Assembly (NCBI GenBank): GCA_023398575.1
Contig: JAEWSC010000063.1
Span: 1-64,000, forward strand
DNA: 64,000 nucleotides
Origin: Bacillota bacterium
GTDB lineage: Bacteria; Bacillota; Clostridia; Christensenellales; Aristaeellaceae
Direction: 5' to 3'
The position numbers and the translations under genes were made by a program. Shown piece after piece: positions 8,422 to 17,013 of the stretch. Position 1 is the first letter of the stretch; every line of letters begins with the position of its first letter. The notes under the pieces were generated by a model. The model had not been told where the DNA came from. It saw only the letters and a program-made list of their open reading frames with translations, and did no database searches.

Positions 8422-9642
8422 ATGAAAGCGTTCGACGGTGTTTTTTCAGTCAATGATCTCAATGAATACGTCAGGCGCAGCTTGGCTGCCGATCCCATGC
8501 TGCAAGGCATGCGGCTAAAGGGCGAAATCAGCAACTTCAAGCGCCACACCTCCGGCCACTGGTACTTTTCCTTAAAGGATGAGATGGCCAGCATCAAGTG
8601 CGTTATGTTCCGGCAGCATAACCTGTCTGTGCGTATGGCGCCAAGGGATGGCATGCAGGTGGTGTTAACCGGCAGCGCAGGCTTGTACCCCAGGGATGGC
8701 AGCTATCAGTTTTATGCCGAGGGCATGCGGGAGGATGGCCTGGGGGACTTGTACCTGCGCTTTGAGCAGTTGAAGGCAAAGCTGCAAAGGGAAGGGCTTT
8801 TTGATGCGACCCGCAAACGGCCCCTGCCGCTTTTGCCTGAGATGGTCGGCATCGTCACCTCTCGTACTGGGGCAGTAATACAAGATATCGTTCGGGTTTC
8901 CTGGCGGCGGCACCCAGGTATGAACCTTCTTTTGTGCCCTGTAAAGGTACAAGGCGAAGGCGCGGCGGAGGAGATTGCAAGGGGTATAGAGAGGCTTTCC
9001 CGTATTCCCAGCGTATCTGTGATTATCGTTGGCCGGGGCGGCGGCTCCATGGAGGATTTGTGGGCCTTTAATGAGGAAATTGTCGCAAGAGCCATTGTTG
9101 CGTGCCCTGTGCCGGTCATTTCCGCGGTGGGCCATGAGACTGATTTTACGATTGCCGACTTTGCGGCAGATGTGCGGGCCTCCACCCCCTCCAACGCAGC
9201 GGAAATGGCGGTGCCTGTGCTGGAGGATTTGCGCTATACCCTGCAGCACATGCAGGACCGGCTTTTGGGCGGTGCGGAAAAAGCGCTGCTTGGCGGCAGT
9301 GAGCGGCTGCTGCTTTTGCAAAGCAGGCTAAAAAGCCTGCATCCAAAGGCACAAATGCTTACGGCGCAGGGGAGGGCAGAGCTGTTGCTCAACCGGCTGA
9401 AAAACGCCGCCGAAGTATCCATGACCCAGTGGGAAACAAGGCTTGCCGCCGCGCACAGGCAGCTTTTTGCCCTGGGGCCCAAGCAGGTATTAAGTAGGGG
9501 ATATGCCTTGGCATATCTGGGGGACAAGCCTCTTGCGGCGGCTTGTGATGCGGCTGTGGGCGAAAGGCTGCGTGTTGTGCTTCATGATGGCCAGGTGTTG
9601 GCCGACGCGGTGGAAATAAAGGAGGGGAATCCCTTTGAGTGA
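8422..9642 (+). CDS. xseA: exodeoxyribonuclease VII large subunit
   Basis: 406-residue XseA. An N-terminal OB-fold (about 5-100, VFSVNDLNEYVRR, LKGEISNFKRHTSGHWYFSLKD) binds single-stranded DNA, the central catalytic domain carries GIVTSRTGAVIQDI and VGRGGGSMEDLWAFN, then SAVGHETDFTIADFAADVRASTPSNAAE, followed by a coiled-coil region and a conserved C-terminal GYAL. It forms the single-strand-specific exonuclease VII with several XseB subunits. Starts three bases after the folD stop with no good Shine-Dalgarno, which suggests coupling to folD. The TTG start of xseB lies inside its last codons. Confidence 0.96.
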   Translation: MKAFDGVFSVNDLNEYVRRSLAADPMLQGMRLKGEISNFKRHTSGHWYFSLKDEMASIKCVMFRQHNLSVRMAPRDGMQVVLTGSAGLYPRDGSYQFYAEGMREDGLGDLYLRFEQLKAKLQREGLFDATRKRPLPLLPEMVGIVTSRTGAVIQDIVRVSWRRHPGMNLLLCPVKVQGEGAAEEIARGIERLSRIPSVSVIIVGRGGGSMEDLWAFNEEIVARAIVACPVPVISAVGHETDFTIADFAADVRASTPSNAAEMAVPVLEDLRYTLQHMQDRLLGGAEKALLGGSERLLLLQSRLKSLHPKAQMLTAQGRAELLLNRLKNAAEVSMTQWETRLAAAHRQLFALGPKQVLSRGYALAYLGDKPLAAACDAAVGERLRVVLHDGQVLADAVEIKEGNPFE

Positions 9643-9865
9643 AATCAGGAAATCCGAAACCTTTGAGCAAACCTTATTACGCCTGGAAGATCTGGTGAAG
9701 ACCATGGAGACGGGGAATATGCCCCTTCATGAAATGCTCAAAACCTATGAGGAGGGCATGGCCCTTTCTCAAACGCTGCAGCAGCAATTGAAAGATGCCA
9801 AGGGCAGGTTGATGGAGCTGAACGCGAAAGGTGAAACGTCCGAATCGGACGCAGCGGGGCTGTGA
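9635..9865 (+). CDS. xseB: exodeoxyribonuclease VII small subunit
   Basis: 76-residue XseB, the small helical-hairpin subunit of exonuclease VII. The core FEQTLLRLEDLVKTMETGNMPLHEMLKTYEEGMAL is family-typical, followed by an acidic tail. Start is TTG at 9635, with AAAGGAGGGG at 9618-9627 giving good spacing; it overlaps xseA by 8 nt. Its stop overlaps the GTG of ispA (GTGA). The chain of overlaps from nusB to ispA argues for one transcript. Confidence 0.94.
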   Translation: MSEIRKSETFEQTLLRLEDLVKTMETGNMPLHEMLKTYEEGMALSQTLQQQLKDAKGRLMELNAKGETSESDAAGL

Positions 9866-10764
9866 ATGTGAATGATTTGTACGGCCGTTATCATACGCTG
9901 GTGGAAGAAGCACTTGCAAGCGCTGTCCTCCCGGGTGAAATTGTGCCAAAGGATGATGAAGTCCCACAGCTTTTGGGCAATGCCATGCGCTATAGCCTCA
10001 TGGCCGGCGGGAAAAGGCTGAGGCCGGTTGTGCTGCTGGCAGCATATGCCCTAAAGCATGAGGATGTGCGGCCTGCGCTCCCTTTTGCCGCAGCCCTGGA
10101 AATGATTCATACCTATTCCCTGATTCATGACGATTTGCCTGCCATGGATGACGACGACCTTCGCCGGGGCAAGCCCACCTGCCACAAGGTATTTGGGGAG
10201 GCTATGGCCGTTCTGGCCGGTGACGGGCTGCTCAATCTGGCTTATGAGACAATGGCAAATGCCGCTGTTCAGATGCATACCGGAGAAGCCGTATCCGCTA
10301 TGGCGGTCATCGCCCGCCGGGCCGGGGTTACCGGCATGGTGGCCGGTCAGTCGCTGGATGTATCCATGGAGGGCACAAGGCCCGAAATTTCTCTGGTCAC
10401 CTACATTCACCGCCACAAAACGGCCGATATGATCACGGGTGCATCGGAGGCAGGGCTTTTATTGGCCGGCGGCACGCAAGAGGAATTGAGCGCCGTCAGC
10501 CGATATGGCTATCATGCCGGTGTGGCCTTTCAGATTGTAGACGACTTGCTGGATTTACAGGGTGAAGAAAAGCTGCTGGGCAAGCGCACCGGCATGGATG
10601 AAAAGCACGGAAAGCTTACCTGGCCGGCTTGTGTTGGTATAGACCAGGCGAAACAAGACGCACAGGCGCATATGGAAAAGGCGGTCGCGGCCCTTTCCAT
10701 CTTTGAACAAAAGGGAAACTTTCTTGCACACCTTGCGCAAAGCATGCTTCACCGGGTACAATAA
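9862..10764 (+). CDS. ispA: polyprenyl (farnesyl/geranyl) diphosphate synthase
   Basis: 300-residue trans-prenyltransferase. The first Asp-rich motif DDLPAMD is at 90-96, the second (VDDLLD) near 232-237, with GGKRLRP at about 49-55 and the K-T and Q loops present. It condenses IPP with allylic diphosphates to C10-C20 chains, feeding undecaprenyl phosphate and quinone routes. Position next to xseB is the common ispA context, but dxs, which usually follows, is absent. Start could be the GTG at 9862 (overlapping the xseB stop) or the GTG at 9868. Confidence 0.93.
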   Translation: MNVNDLYGRYHTLVEEALASAVLPGEIVPKDDEVPQLLGNAMRYSLMAGGKRLRPVVLLAAYALKHEDVRPALPFAAALEMIHTYSLIHDDLPAMDDDDLRRGKPTCHKVFGEAMAVLAGDGLLNLAYETMANAAVQMHTGEAVSAMAVIARRAGVTGMVAGQSLDVSMEGTRPEISLVTYIHRHKTADMITGASEAGLLLAGGTQEELSAVSRYGYHAGVAFQIVDDLLDLQGEEKLLGKRTGMDEKHGKLTWPACVGIDQAKQDAQAHMEKAVAALSIFEQKGNFLAHLAQSMLHRVQ

Positions 10765-10805
10765 ACCTGCCATTGTTTAAACTTCATCAAGAGGCGGTTG
10801 GTTGC

Positions 10806-11255
10806 TTGCATAACATCATGGATATTTTTCAAAACAGAATCCTTTTGTGCACCATGACGGCGTGGTTTATCGCCCAGGCGCTGAAGGTGCCCATCTACTG
10901 GCTGGTAGAGCATGAGCTGAATTGGCGCCGGTGGGTAGGATCGGGCGGCATGCCCAGTTCCCACACCGCTTTGGTGGTCTCCCTGGCCGCTATGGTCGGT
11001 GCGACCATGGGCTTTGATTCCGCAGCGTTTGCCCTTGCCTTTGCGCTGGCTGTAATCGTCATGTACGATGCCGCCGGCGTACGCCGTGAAACAGGCACCC
11101 AGGCCGCGGTAATCAATAAGATATTGCATGACATGCTGATTGATGGAAAGCACATCACAGAGGATGAGTTGAAGGAGCTGATTGGTCACACGCCCCTGGA
11201 GGTTTTTGCCGGGGCTGTGCTGGGGCTTCTCATTGCTTGGATATACCTGCTATAG
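10806..11255 (+). CDS. divergent PAP2 family (DUF212) membrane protein
   Basis: About 149 residues. The motif VGSGGMPSSHTALVVSLA with flanking hydrophobic helices, and YDAAGVRRETGTQAAVINKI, are diagnostic of the DUF212/divergent PAP2 family, relatives of membrane acid phosphatases and phosphatidate phosphatases such as those acting on polyprenyl or lipid phosphates. Three to four membrane segments. The start is uncertain: TTG at 10806 lies 8 nt after GAGGCGG, while an in-frame ATG occurs at 10818. Being directly downstream of a prenyl diphosphate synthase, a polyprenyl-phosphate substrate is plausible but unproven. Confidence 0.85.
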   Translation: MHNIMDIFQNRILLCTMTAWFIAQALKVPIYWLVEHELNWRRWVGSGGMPSSHTALVVSLAAMVGATMGFDSAAFALAFALAVIVMYDAAGVRRETGTQAAVINKILHDMLIDGKHITEDELKELIGHTPLEVFAGAVLGLLIAWIYLL

Positions 11256-11277
11256 CACCAACGAGGAGGAGATCAAA

Positions 11278-11808
11278 ATGGATCATTTCAGGGAAGAAAT
11301 TGTGGTCAAGAAAAACCGCGGGTTGGATGAGGCATTATACTACCTCTCCGTTTTTGTCATGGTCGTGATGGCGCTGATTGCCGTAATAACGTTTCAAAGC
11401 ATCTTCGCTGGCTTTAACCTGTTTTCTATTATTGTGTTCGTCATAAGCGCCGGTACGGCCGTGCTTTTGTTCTTGAAGCGGGACAGGCTTCGTACAGAGT
11501 TTGAGTATACCTTCACCAATGGCGAAATGGATTTTGCCAAGGTGTTCAATAACCAAAAGCGTAAAAGCCTGGGCACCATGCGCGTAAAAAATGTTGAGTC
11601 CTTTGGCCCTGTCAATTCTCCCGCATTCCAGCGCTACATCACCATGCCCGGCATCAAGCGGGAGCATTGGTTTTTAAACCGCGGCGCGGAGCTGTACTAT
11701 TTCTATTTCGTCAAGGATGGCAACAAGCGTGTCATCATCCTGGAACCCACGGATGAATTGGTGGAAATGATCAAAAAATACCTGCAAAGGGGCGCCTGGC
11801 AGGCATAA
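11278..11808 (+). CDS. DUF6106 family membrane protein
   Basis: 176-residue protein from ATG at 11278 behind GAGGAGGAGAT; an apparent longer frame reaches back into the previous gene and is rejected. Residues about 17-65 hold two hydrophobic segments, then a beta-rich cytosolic domain (LRTEFEYTFTNGEMDFAKVFNNQKRK and the terminal VIILEPTDELVEMIKKYL). This arrangement matches DUF6106, a clostridial family of unknown role related in style to PH-like YcxB domains. It shares one base with the cysteine desulfurase gene (TAATG). Confidence 0.75.
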   Translation: MDHFREEIVVKKNRGLDEALYYLSVFVMVVMALIAVITFQSIFAGFNLFSIIVFVISAGTAVLLFLKRDRLRTEFEYTFTNGEMDFAKVFNNQKRKSLGTMRVKNVESFGPVNSPAFQRYITMPGIKREHWFLNRGAELYYFYFVKDGNKRVIILEPTDELVEMIKKYLQRGAWQA

Positions 11809-12959
11809 TGGAAGCATATCTGGACAACAGCGCCACCACGAGGCCGACGGAGGCGGTGATTGAGGCCGTTGCCGCTGCCATGCGGATAGGCTTTTTTAAC
11901 CCATCCTCTCCCTATGGGCCTGCCCTTTCAGCCGAAAAACGGATGGACGCCTGCAGGCAGGCAATAGCCTCAAAGCTGGGGGCTATGGCGGAGGACGTGT
12001 ATTTCACCGCCGGGGGTACCGAGGCGGATAATCTGGCCATATTGGGGTATCTTTCCTCTGTGAAAAAGCCTGGCAAGGTGCTTTTTACCGCGGTAGAGCA
12101 TCCTGCGGTGATAAAAAGTTGTCAGGCTGCCCAAAGGATGGGGCATGCGGCTGTTGCTATCCCTGTTCTGGCTGATGGCACGGCAGATTTGGAAGCATTG
12201 TCAAAGCTTCTAGATGACAGCGTGCATATGCTCTGCGTGATGCAGGTAAATAACGAAACCGGCGCGATACAACCCATCAAAGACATATCCGCCCTGCGGG
12301 ACAGGCTATGCCCCCAGGCGGTTTTGCATGTAGATGGGGTGCAGGGCTTTATGCGTCTGCCCTTTTCCATGAAGGAATGTCGAGTGCAGTCCTACGCTCT
12401 GAGTGCCCACAAGCTGCACGGTCCCAAGGGTATTGGCGCGCTGGTTCTGCAAAAGGGACACAGGATCAGCCCGCGGGAGTTTGGCGGCGGCCAGGAAAAA
12501 GGGCTGCGGTCGGGCACGGAGAATACGCCCGGCATCGCGGGGCTGATGGCGGCGGTAGAAAGCTATCCTGCCGATGCGGCGCAGACGATGCTTAACTTGA
12601 AAAAAAGGTTGTATGAAGCACTGTTGGCAGCCGTGCCGGGTGCACGGGTCAACGGCCCCGAAATAGACAGTCCCGCAGCCGCGCCGCACATACTGAATAT
12701 TTCCTTGCCGCCGGTGCGTTCCGAAACCATGCTCTATGCCTTGGCTGGAGACGGCATTTATGTTAGCATGGGCTCCGCCTGTTCCTCCCGCCGGCAAAAG
12801 GTGTCGGATACATTAAAGGCCATGGCTGTCCCACAGATTGATGCGGAGTGCGCCATCCGTTTCAGCCTGTCGCCATATAACACACAAGAAGAGATTGAAT
12901 ATGCGGCCCAAAGGGTAAGGGCGCATTATCAGGTATTGTCGAAGTTTACAAGGAGATAA
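11808..12959 (+). CDS. class V cysteine desulfurase (NifS/IscS type, thiI partner)
   Basis: 383-residue PLP enzyme that takes sulfur from L-cysteine onto an active-site cysteine persulfide. YLDNSATT opens the protein, VNNETGAIQP and LHVDGVQ bind PLP, the Schiff-base lysine is K202 in SAHKLHGPKG, and the catalytic cysteine is C325 in MGSACSS. It sits immediately before thiI, the same pairing as NifZ-ThiI in Bacillus, so its likely job is to feed persulfide sulfur for tRNA 4-thiouridine and possibly thiazole synthesis rather than general Fe-S assembly. Start overlaps the preceding stop. Confidence 0.93.
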   Translation: MEAYLDNSATTRPTEAVIEAVAAAMRIGFFNPSSPYGPALSAEKRMDACRQAIASKLGAMAEDVYFTAGGTEADNLAILGYLSSVKKPGKVLFTAVEHPAVIKSCQAAQRMGHAAVAIPVLADGTADLEALSKLLDDSVHMLCVMQVNNETGAIQPIKDISALRDRLCPQAVLHVDGVQGFMRLPFSMKECRVQSYALSAHKLHGPKGIGALVLQKGHRISPREFGGGQEKGLRSGTENTPGIAGLMAAVESYPADAAQTMLNLKKRLYEALLAAVPGARVNGPEIDSPAAAPHILNISLPPVRSETMLYALAGDGIYVSMGSACSSRRQKVSDTLKAMAVPQIDAECAIRFSLSPYNTQEEIEYAAQRVRAHYQVLSKFTRR

Positions 12960-12992
12960 TGCCACTTTTTCGAATTCATAAAGGAGTATGAC

Positions 12993-14135
12993 ATGCGAAA
13001 GGTTTTGCTGGTACGCTTTGGGGAAGTTCATTTAAAAGGCTTGAACCGGCCTTATTTTCTGCGCATGCTGGTGGAAAGGGTCAAGGCCTCTGTCAAGGAG
13101 TTTGGCGGCAGGGTCTGGCTCAACGACAGCCGCGTGTTCGTCAGCGGCGACCAGCTGGACGCCTGCCTTGCTCGTGTGTGCAAGGTCTTTGGTGTGCATT
13201 CGGTATGCCCGGCCATCGAAATGGAGAAGGATGATTTCACGGCGCTGTGTGAGGCCGGTGTGGAAATCATGAAGGATGTGAAGGGCACCTTTAAGGTATC
13301 CGCCCGCCGTTCGGACAAGCGCTATCCTTTGGATTCGCCGCAGATCAATGGCAAAATGGGCGGATATATTCTGGAGAGGCTTCCTGATCTTACGGTGGAT
13401 GTACACCATCCGGATCATGTGCTGTCTGTAGAGATTCGGGATATGGCGTATCTGTACGCAAAAACCATTCCCGCTGCCGGCGGCATGCCGGTGGGTACCA
13501 ACGGCCGGGCGACGCTGCTTTTATCTGGGGGCATTGACAGCCCGGTGGCCGGCTATATGATCGCCAAGCGGGGCGTTACCGTCAGTGCGGTGCATTTTCA
13601 TTCCTTCCCCTACACCAGTGATAGGGCCAAGGAAAAGGTGCTTTCCCTGGCACGGCTGCTTTCCGAAAGCTTGTGCGGTATCCGGGTGCATGTGGTGCCC
13701 TTTACCCGCATTCAGATGGAGATACATGAAAAGTGCCCGGAGGATTACACCACACTGATCATGCGCCGCTATATGATGCGTATTGCTGAACGCATTGCCC
13801 GCAAGGAGCGTGCTCAGGCGCTGATTACGGGCGAGAGCATCGGCCAGGTAGCCAGCCAGACCATGGACGCGCTGAACAGCACCAACGCCGTGGTGGAAAT
13901 GCCGGTGTTCAGGCCGCTGATTGGTTTTGACAAGCAAGAGATCATTGATATTGCCAGGCGCATCGGCACCTTTGAAACATCCTCCCTGCCGTATGAGGAT
14001 TGCTGCACTGTGTTTACCCCCAAGCACCCCGCTACCAAGCCCAAAATGGATATTATCCTGGAGGGAGAGGCACTGCTGGACAGCGAAGCCCTAATCCAGG
14101 AGGCGCTTGATAACGTGGAGGTTGTGGACCTGTAA
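12993..14135 (+). CDS. thiI: tRNA 4-thiouridine synthetase ThiI, rhodanese-less form
   Basis: 380 residues. An N-terminal ferredoxin-like/THUMP region (to about 165) binds tRNA, and the adenylating PP-loop SGGIDSP lies at 178-184, with later ITGESIGQVASQTMDAL and PVFRPLIGFDKQEI motifs. The C-terminal rhodanese domain of the 482-residue E. coli protein is missing, as in Bacillus, where the adjacent cysteine desulfurase supplies sulfur directly; the neighbour upstream fits this. ATG at 12993 follows AAAGGAG. It converges with bofA. Confidence 0.95.
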   Translation: MRKVLLVRFGEVHLKGLNRPYFLRMLVERVKASVKEFGGRVWLNDSRVFVSGDQLDACLARVCKVFGVHSVCPAIEMEKDDFTALCEAGVEIMKDVKGTFKVSARRSDKRYPLDSPQINGKMGGYILERLPDLTVDVHHPDHVLSVEIRDMAYLYAKTIPAAGGMPVGTNGRATLLLSGGIDSPVAGYMIAKRGVTVSAVHFHSFPYTSDRAKEKVLSLARLLSESLCGIRVHVVPFTRIQMEIHEKCPEDYTTLIMRRYMMRIAERIARKERAQALITGESIGQVASQTMDALNSTNAVVEMPVFRPLIGFDKQEIIDIARRIGTFETSSLPYEDCCTVFTPKHPATKPKMDIILEGEALLDSEALIQEALDNVEVVDL

Positions 14136-14189
14136 ACTGCTAACTTGCTTGCTGCCGCCTTTTTGCCTATGCCCAAATAGAGGGAATGC

Positions 14190-14235
14190 AAAGGGATCTT
14201 ATCCCTTTGCCGGGGTCCAGGGGCAAGGCCCCTGG
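14190..14235. repeat. repeat family R2, copy 1 (double hairpin)
   Basis: Two adjacent inverted repeats: AAAGGGATcttATCCCTTT and CAGGGGcaaggCCCCTG, joined by the constant GCCGGGGTC. A second copy lies at 40051-40096. Both copies sit at the 3' end of a minus-strand gene in the same orientation, here abutting the bofA stop and lying between the convergent thiI and bofA, so it may serve as a transcription end or RNA-stability element. Confidence 0.7.
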
Positions 14236-14493
14236 CTACATGATTTTTATGATCAGCAGCAGCCCCAGCCCCGGCGCGCCCAAGGCCCCGGCAATAAGGG
14301 CTGTGATGGGGTTGAGGGAGACAGCCATATGTAATGGAGAGGCTAACAGATTCCACACAAAAATAACCCCGGCACCTAAGATGCCGCGCTCCAATAGCTT
14401 CCAGGCGGGTTTGTAGGGTTCGATCCTCGATCCCGCTATGTAGATAAGCAAAAGCAATCCTGCGTATAACCCGATGAACGCAATTTTTTCCAT
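14236..14493 (-). CDS. bofA: pro-sigma-K processing inhibitor BofA family protein
   Basis: 85-residue membrane protein with two or three hydrophobic segments and the family signature FVWNLLASPLHMAVSLNPITALIAGALGAPGLGLLLI. In sporulating Firmicutes BofA holds the SpoIVFB protease inactive in the outer forespore membrane until the forespore signals. The start at 14493 follows AGGGGAGGGG. An upstream CATAGAAT resembles a sigma-E -10 box but no matching -35 is clear. It is flanked by convergent thiI and the divergent cggR promoter region. Strong marker that the host forms endospores. Confidence 0.9.
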   Translation of the reverse strand: MEKIAFIGLYAGLLLLIYIAGSRIEPYKPAWKLLERGILGAGVIFVWNLLASPLHMAVSLNPITALIAGALGAPGLGLLLIIKIM

Positions 14494-14577
14494 GGCCGCC
14501 CCTCCCCTGTGTAGACATTCTATGCGAGGGGACAGAAAGAAAACATCTTTCCAGGCACACATTTTTCTTACCGGGTA

Positions 14578-14606
14578 TTGCGAATAGACCCAGGTTGTTG
14601 TATACT
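14578..14606 (+). promoter_or_regulatory. sigma-A promoter of cggR
   Basis: TTGCGA (14578-14583), 17-bp spacer, TATACT (14601-14606). It lies 56 bp ahead of the cggR start and directly in front of a CggR-type operator. Confidence 0.75.
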
Positions 14607-14610
14607 TATG

Positions 14611-14635
14611 TGGGACGAAAATTGTCAAGTGGGAC
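14611..14635 (+). promoter_or_regulatory. putative CggR operator (partial direct repeat)
   Basis: TGGGAC-N6-TGTC at 14611-14626 followed 3 bp later by a second TGGGAC (14630-14635). The Bacillus CggR operator is a direct repeat of CGGGAC-N6-TGTC located just downstream of the promoter; here position and first half match, while the second TGTC is not present. Autoregulation released by fructose-1,6-bisphosphate is the expected logic. Confidence 0.65.
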
Positions 14636-14661
14636 ACTTTAAGCCCGCCGGAGGCGAGGAA

Positions 14662-15687
14662 ATGCAGGATGATTTTCTGGAGCTGATGCAGCATTTGGCT
14701 CCTGATTTGGCCCGGGAAATGGCCCTGCGCGCATTGGTGCTGGAGCGGATCGCGGCCTTACAGCCGGTGGGCCGCCGGCAGCTGGCTATGCGGCTGAACC
14801 TGCCGGAGAGGGAGATACGCACGGTGGCGGCTGTCCTCAAGGAAGAGGGCTTTATCGAATTGGATGCGGCGGGAATGACCTTAACCTCGGCAGCGGAAAT
14901 GGTATTGCCGGGTGCCAGGGAATTCAGCCGGGTCATGAAGGGTTTAACTGCCCTGGAAACGACTTTATCGGGCCTTTTAAATGTGCCCAGGGTGTTTGTG
15001 GCGGCAGGCAATGCCGACATGGAGGCCCATGTGTTGCAGGATGTGGGCCGCATGGCTGCCCAGCGGCTTCGCAGTATATTGCAAAGTGGTGATACCCTGG
15101 CGGTTACCGGCGGGGGAACCATGTCCGAGGTCGCAAAGCATATGCAGCCCTCCTCGCCGCTGAATGTGATGGTGGTTCCCGCACGGGGCGGCATGGGCCG
15201 CGCAGTGGAAACCCAGGCCAACACCCTTGCGGCGGAAATTGCCCGCAAGCTAGGCGGTCATCACAGGCTAATCCACCTGCCGGACCATATGGACGCGGCG
15301 GCCATGCTGGAAATGCGCAAGCTGCCGGAAATCAAGGAAACCATTGACCTTCTGCAGCGGGCGGACGTCATACTGCACGGCATTGGCCGGGCCGATGAAA
15401 TGGCCAAACACCGGCATCTGTCCGTGAGCTTGACCCGCAAGCTCCTGCTGGAAGGCGCGGTGGCCGAAGCCTTTGGATATTACTTTGACCGCGAGGGAAA
15501 CTGTTTGTATACTGCCTCCAGCGTGGGAGTAGACCTGGGCCGCTTAAAACCCAATTGTTTGATGATTGCGGTGGCGGCGGGCGAAAAAAAGGCGGAAGCC
15601 ATGGTTGCGGTGCTGCGTCACTACAAGCATGAAATGCTTGTCACGGATGAAGGAGCCGCAAGAAGGATTATCGAACTGTTATCTTGA
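14662..15687 (+). CDS. cggR: central glycolytic genes regulator CggR (SorC/DeoR-type)
   Basis: 341 residues from ATG at 14662 behind GGAGGCGAGGAA; in-frame upstream codons overlap the promoter and operator. Residues about 20-75 form a winged helix-turn-helix (LQPVGRRQLAMRLNLPEREIRTVAAVLKEEGFI), the remainder a sugar-phosphate-binding SorC domain (TVAVTGGGTMSEV-like loop, GRADEMAKHRHLS, LYTASSVGVDLG, then VAAGEKKAEAMVAVL). In Bacillus CggR represses the gapA-pgk-tpiA-pgm-eno operon and responds to fructose-1,6-bisphosphate. Here it heads pgk-tpiA-gpmI; gapA and eno are absent from the cluster. Confidence 0.92.
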   Translation: MQDDFLELMQHLAPDLAREMALRALVLERIAALQPVGRRQLAMRLNLPEREIRTVAAVLKEEGFIELDAAGMTLTSAAEMVLPGAREFSRVMKGLTALETTLSGLLNVPRVFVAAGNADMEAHVLQDVGRMAAQRLRSILQSGDTLAVTGGGTMSEVAKHMQPSSPLNVMVVPARGGMGRAVETQANTLAAEIARKLGGHHRLIHLPDHMDAAAMLEMRKLPEIKETIDLLQRADVILHGIGRADEMAKHRHLSVSLTRKLLLEGAVAEAFGYYFDREGNCLYTASSVGVDLGRLKPNCLMIAVAAGEKKAEAMVAVLRHYKHEMLVTDEGAARRIIELLS

Positions 15688-15698
15688 TAAGATTCAAC

Positions 15699-15746
15699 CG
15701 AAGGTCCAGGGCGAGCGGAAAGCCCTGATCGCACCTGTAGGTGCGA
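15699..15746 (+). ncRNA. two-hairpin RNA element upstream of pgk (copy A)
   Basis: After a shared CCGAAGGT lead, hairpin 1 pairs AGGGC (15708-15712) with GCCCT (15722-15726), with GAGCGGAAA in its loop. Hairpin 2 is TCGCACC-tgta-GGTGCGA (15729-15746). The same architecture, with compensatory stem changes, recurs before tpiA at 17190-17243. It lies in the cggR-pgk gap, so it is in the mRNA leader of pgk. No known riboswitch class is recognised. Confidence 0.6.
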
Positions 15747-15828
15747 AGCGTTTTAATGGTTGCAAACCCTAATAGGGATGGCAATACAACAACAGAACCA
15801 ATCATTGATTGTGTAAGGAGTGTGTGTC

Positions 15829-17013
15829 ATGGCAAAGAAGACCATCGAAGACATTCAGGTCTCAGGCAAAAAGGTGCTTGTACGCTGCGACTTCAATGTA
15901 CCCCTGGATGAGAATAACATGATTACCGACGAGACCCGCATCCGGGGTGCACTGCCCACCATCAAGTACCTAATGCAGCATGGCGCAAAAGTGATTCTCT
16001 GCTCGCACCTGGGCCGGCCCAAGGGCGGCTTTGATACTAAGAATTCACTGAAACCCGTGGCCGAGCGTTTGACCCAGATGCTTGGTAAGGATGTCAAGCT
16101 GGCCAAGGATGTCATTGGCACCTCTGCCAAGGAACTGGCCGCCGAGCTGAAAGACGGCGATGTCATGATGCTGGAGAATGTCCGCTTCCACAAGGAAGAG
16201 GAAAAGAATGATCCGGCATTTGCCAAGGAGCTTTCTTCCCTGGCGGAAATCTATGTGAACGATGCCTTTGGCACCGCCCACCGTGCCCATGCCTCCACCG
16301 AGGGCGTGGCCCATTACCTGCCTGCCGTGGCCGGTTACCTGATTGGCAAAGAGCTTTCCATTATGGGCAAGGCCCTGGAAAACCCCGAGCGCCCCTTTGT
16401 TGCGATTCTTGGCGGCGCCAAAGTTTCCGACAAAATCGGCGTTATTAACAACCTGCTGGAAAAGGTCGATGTTTTGATTATCGGCGGCGGTATGTCCTAT
16501 ACCTTCCAGAAGGCGCTGGGCGGCCACATCGGCAAATCCCTGTTGGAAGCCGATAAGGTGGAACTGGCCAAGGAACTGATGGAAAAGGCCAAGCAAAAGG
16601 GCGTTAAGCTCCTGCTGCCTGTGGACAACGAGGCAGGCGAGGAGTTCTCCAATGATACGCTGCGCATCACCGTGCATTCCAAGGAAATCCCCGAAGGCTT
16701 TGAGGGCATGGATATCGGCCCCAAGACCCAGGTGATTTTCGCCAACGAAATCGCTCAGGCCAAGACCGTGATCTGGAATGGCCCCATGGGCGTGTTCGAG
16801 TTTGAAAACTTCGCCAATGGTACCCGTGCCATCGCCAAGGCCCTGGCAGAGTGCGGCGGCGTGACCATTATCGGAGGCGGCGACAGCGCGGCGGCCGTAG
16901 AGCAGATGGGCTTTGCCAACAAGATGACCCACGTGTCCACCGGCGGTGGTGCTTCTCTGGAATACTTGGAAGGCAAAGAGCTGCCTGGTGTGACAGCCCT
17001 GAACGACAAATAA
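15829..17013 (+). CDS. pgk: phosphoglycerate kinase
   Basis: 394 residues from ATG at 15829 after AAGGAG. Converts 1,3-bisphosphoglycerate and ADP to 3-phosphoglycerate and ATP. Motifs include [12 protein letters not shown], the substrate loops SHLGRPKG and [34 protein letters not shown], the hinge [15 protein letters not shown] [28 protein letters not shown], and the nucleotide loop [15 protein letters not shown] ending in [19 protein letters not shown]. Full length. Part of the cggR cluster and preceded by RNA element A. Confidence 0.98.
   Translation: MAKKTIEDIQVSGKKVLVRCDFNVPLDENNMITDETRIRGALPTIKYLMQHGAKVILCSHLGRPKGGFDTKNSLKPVAERLTQMLGKDVKLAKDVIGTSAKELAAELKDGDVMMLENVRFHKEEEKNDPAFAKELSSLAEIYVNDAFGTAHRAHASTEGVAHYLPAVAGYLIGKELSIMGKALENPERPFVAILGGAKVSDKIGVINNLLEKVDVLIIGGGMSYTFQKALGGHIGKSLLEADKVELAKELMEKAKQKGVKLLLPVDNEAGEEFSNDTLRITVHSKEIPEGFEGMDIGPKTQVIFANEIAQAKTVIWNGPMGVFEFENFANGTRAIAKALAECGGVTIIGGGDSAAAVEQMGFANKMTHVSTGGGASLEYLEGKELPGVTALNDK

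Noticed and set aside
14494..14577. Possible sigma-E promoter of bofA
   Set aside because: A CATAGAAT -10-like box is present but the -35 does not match; left as a remark in the gene entry.
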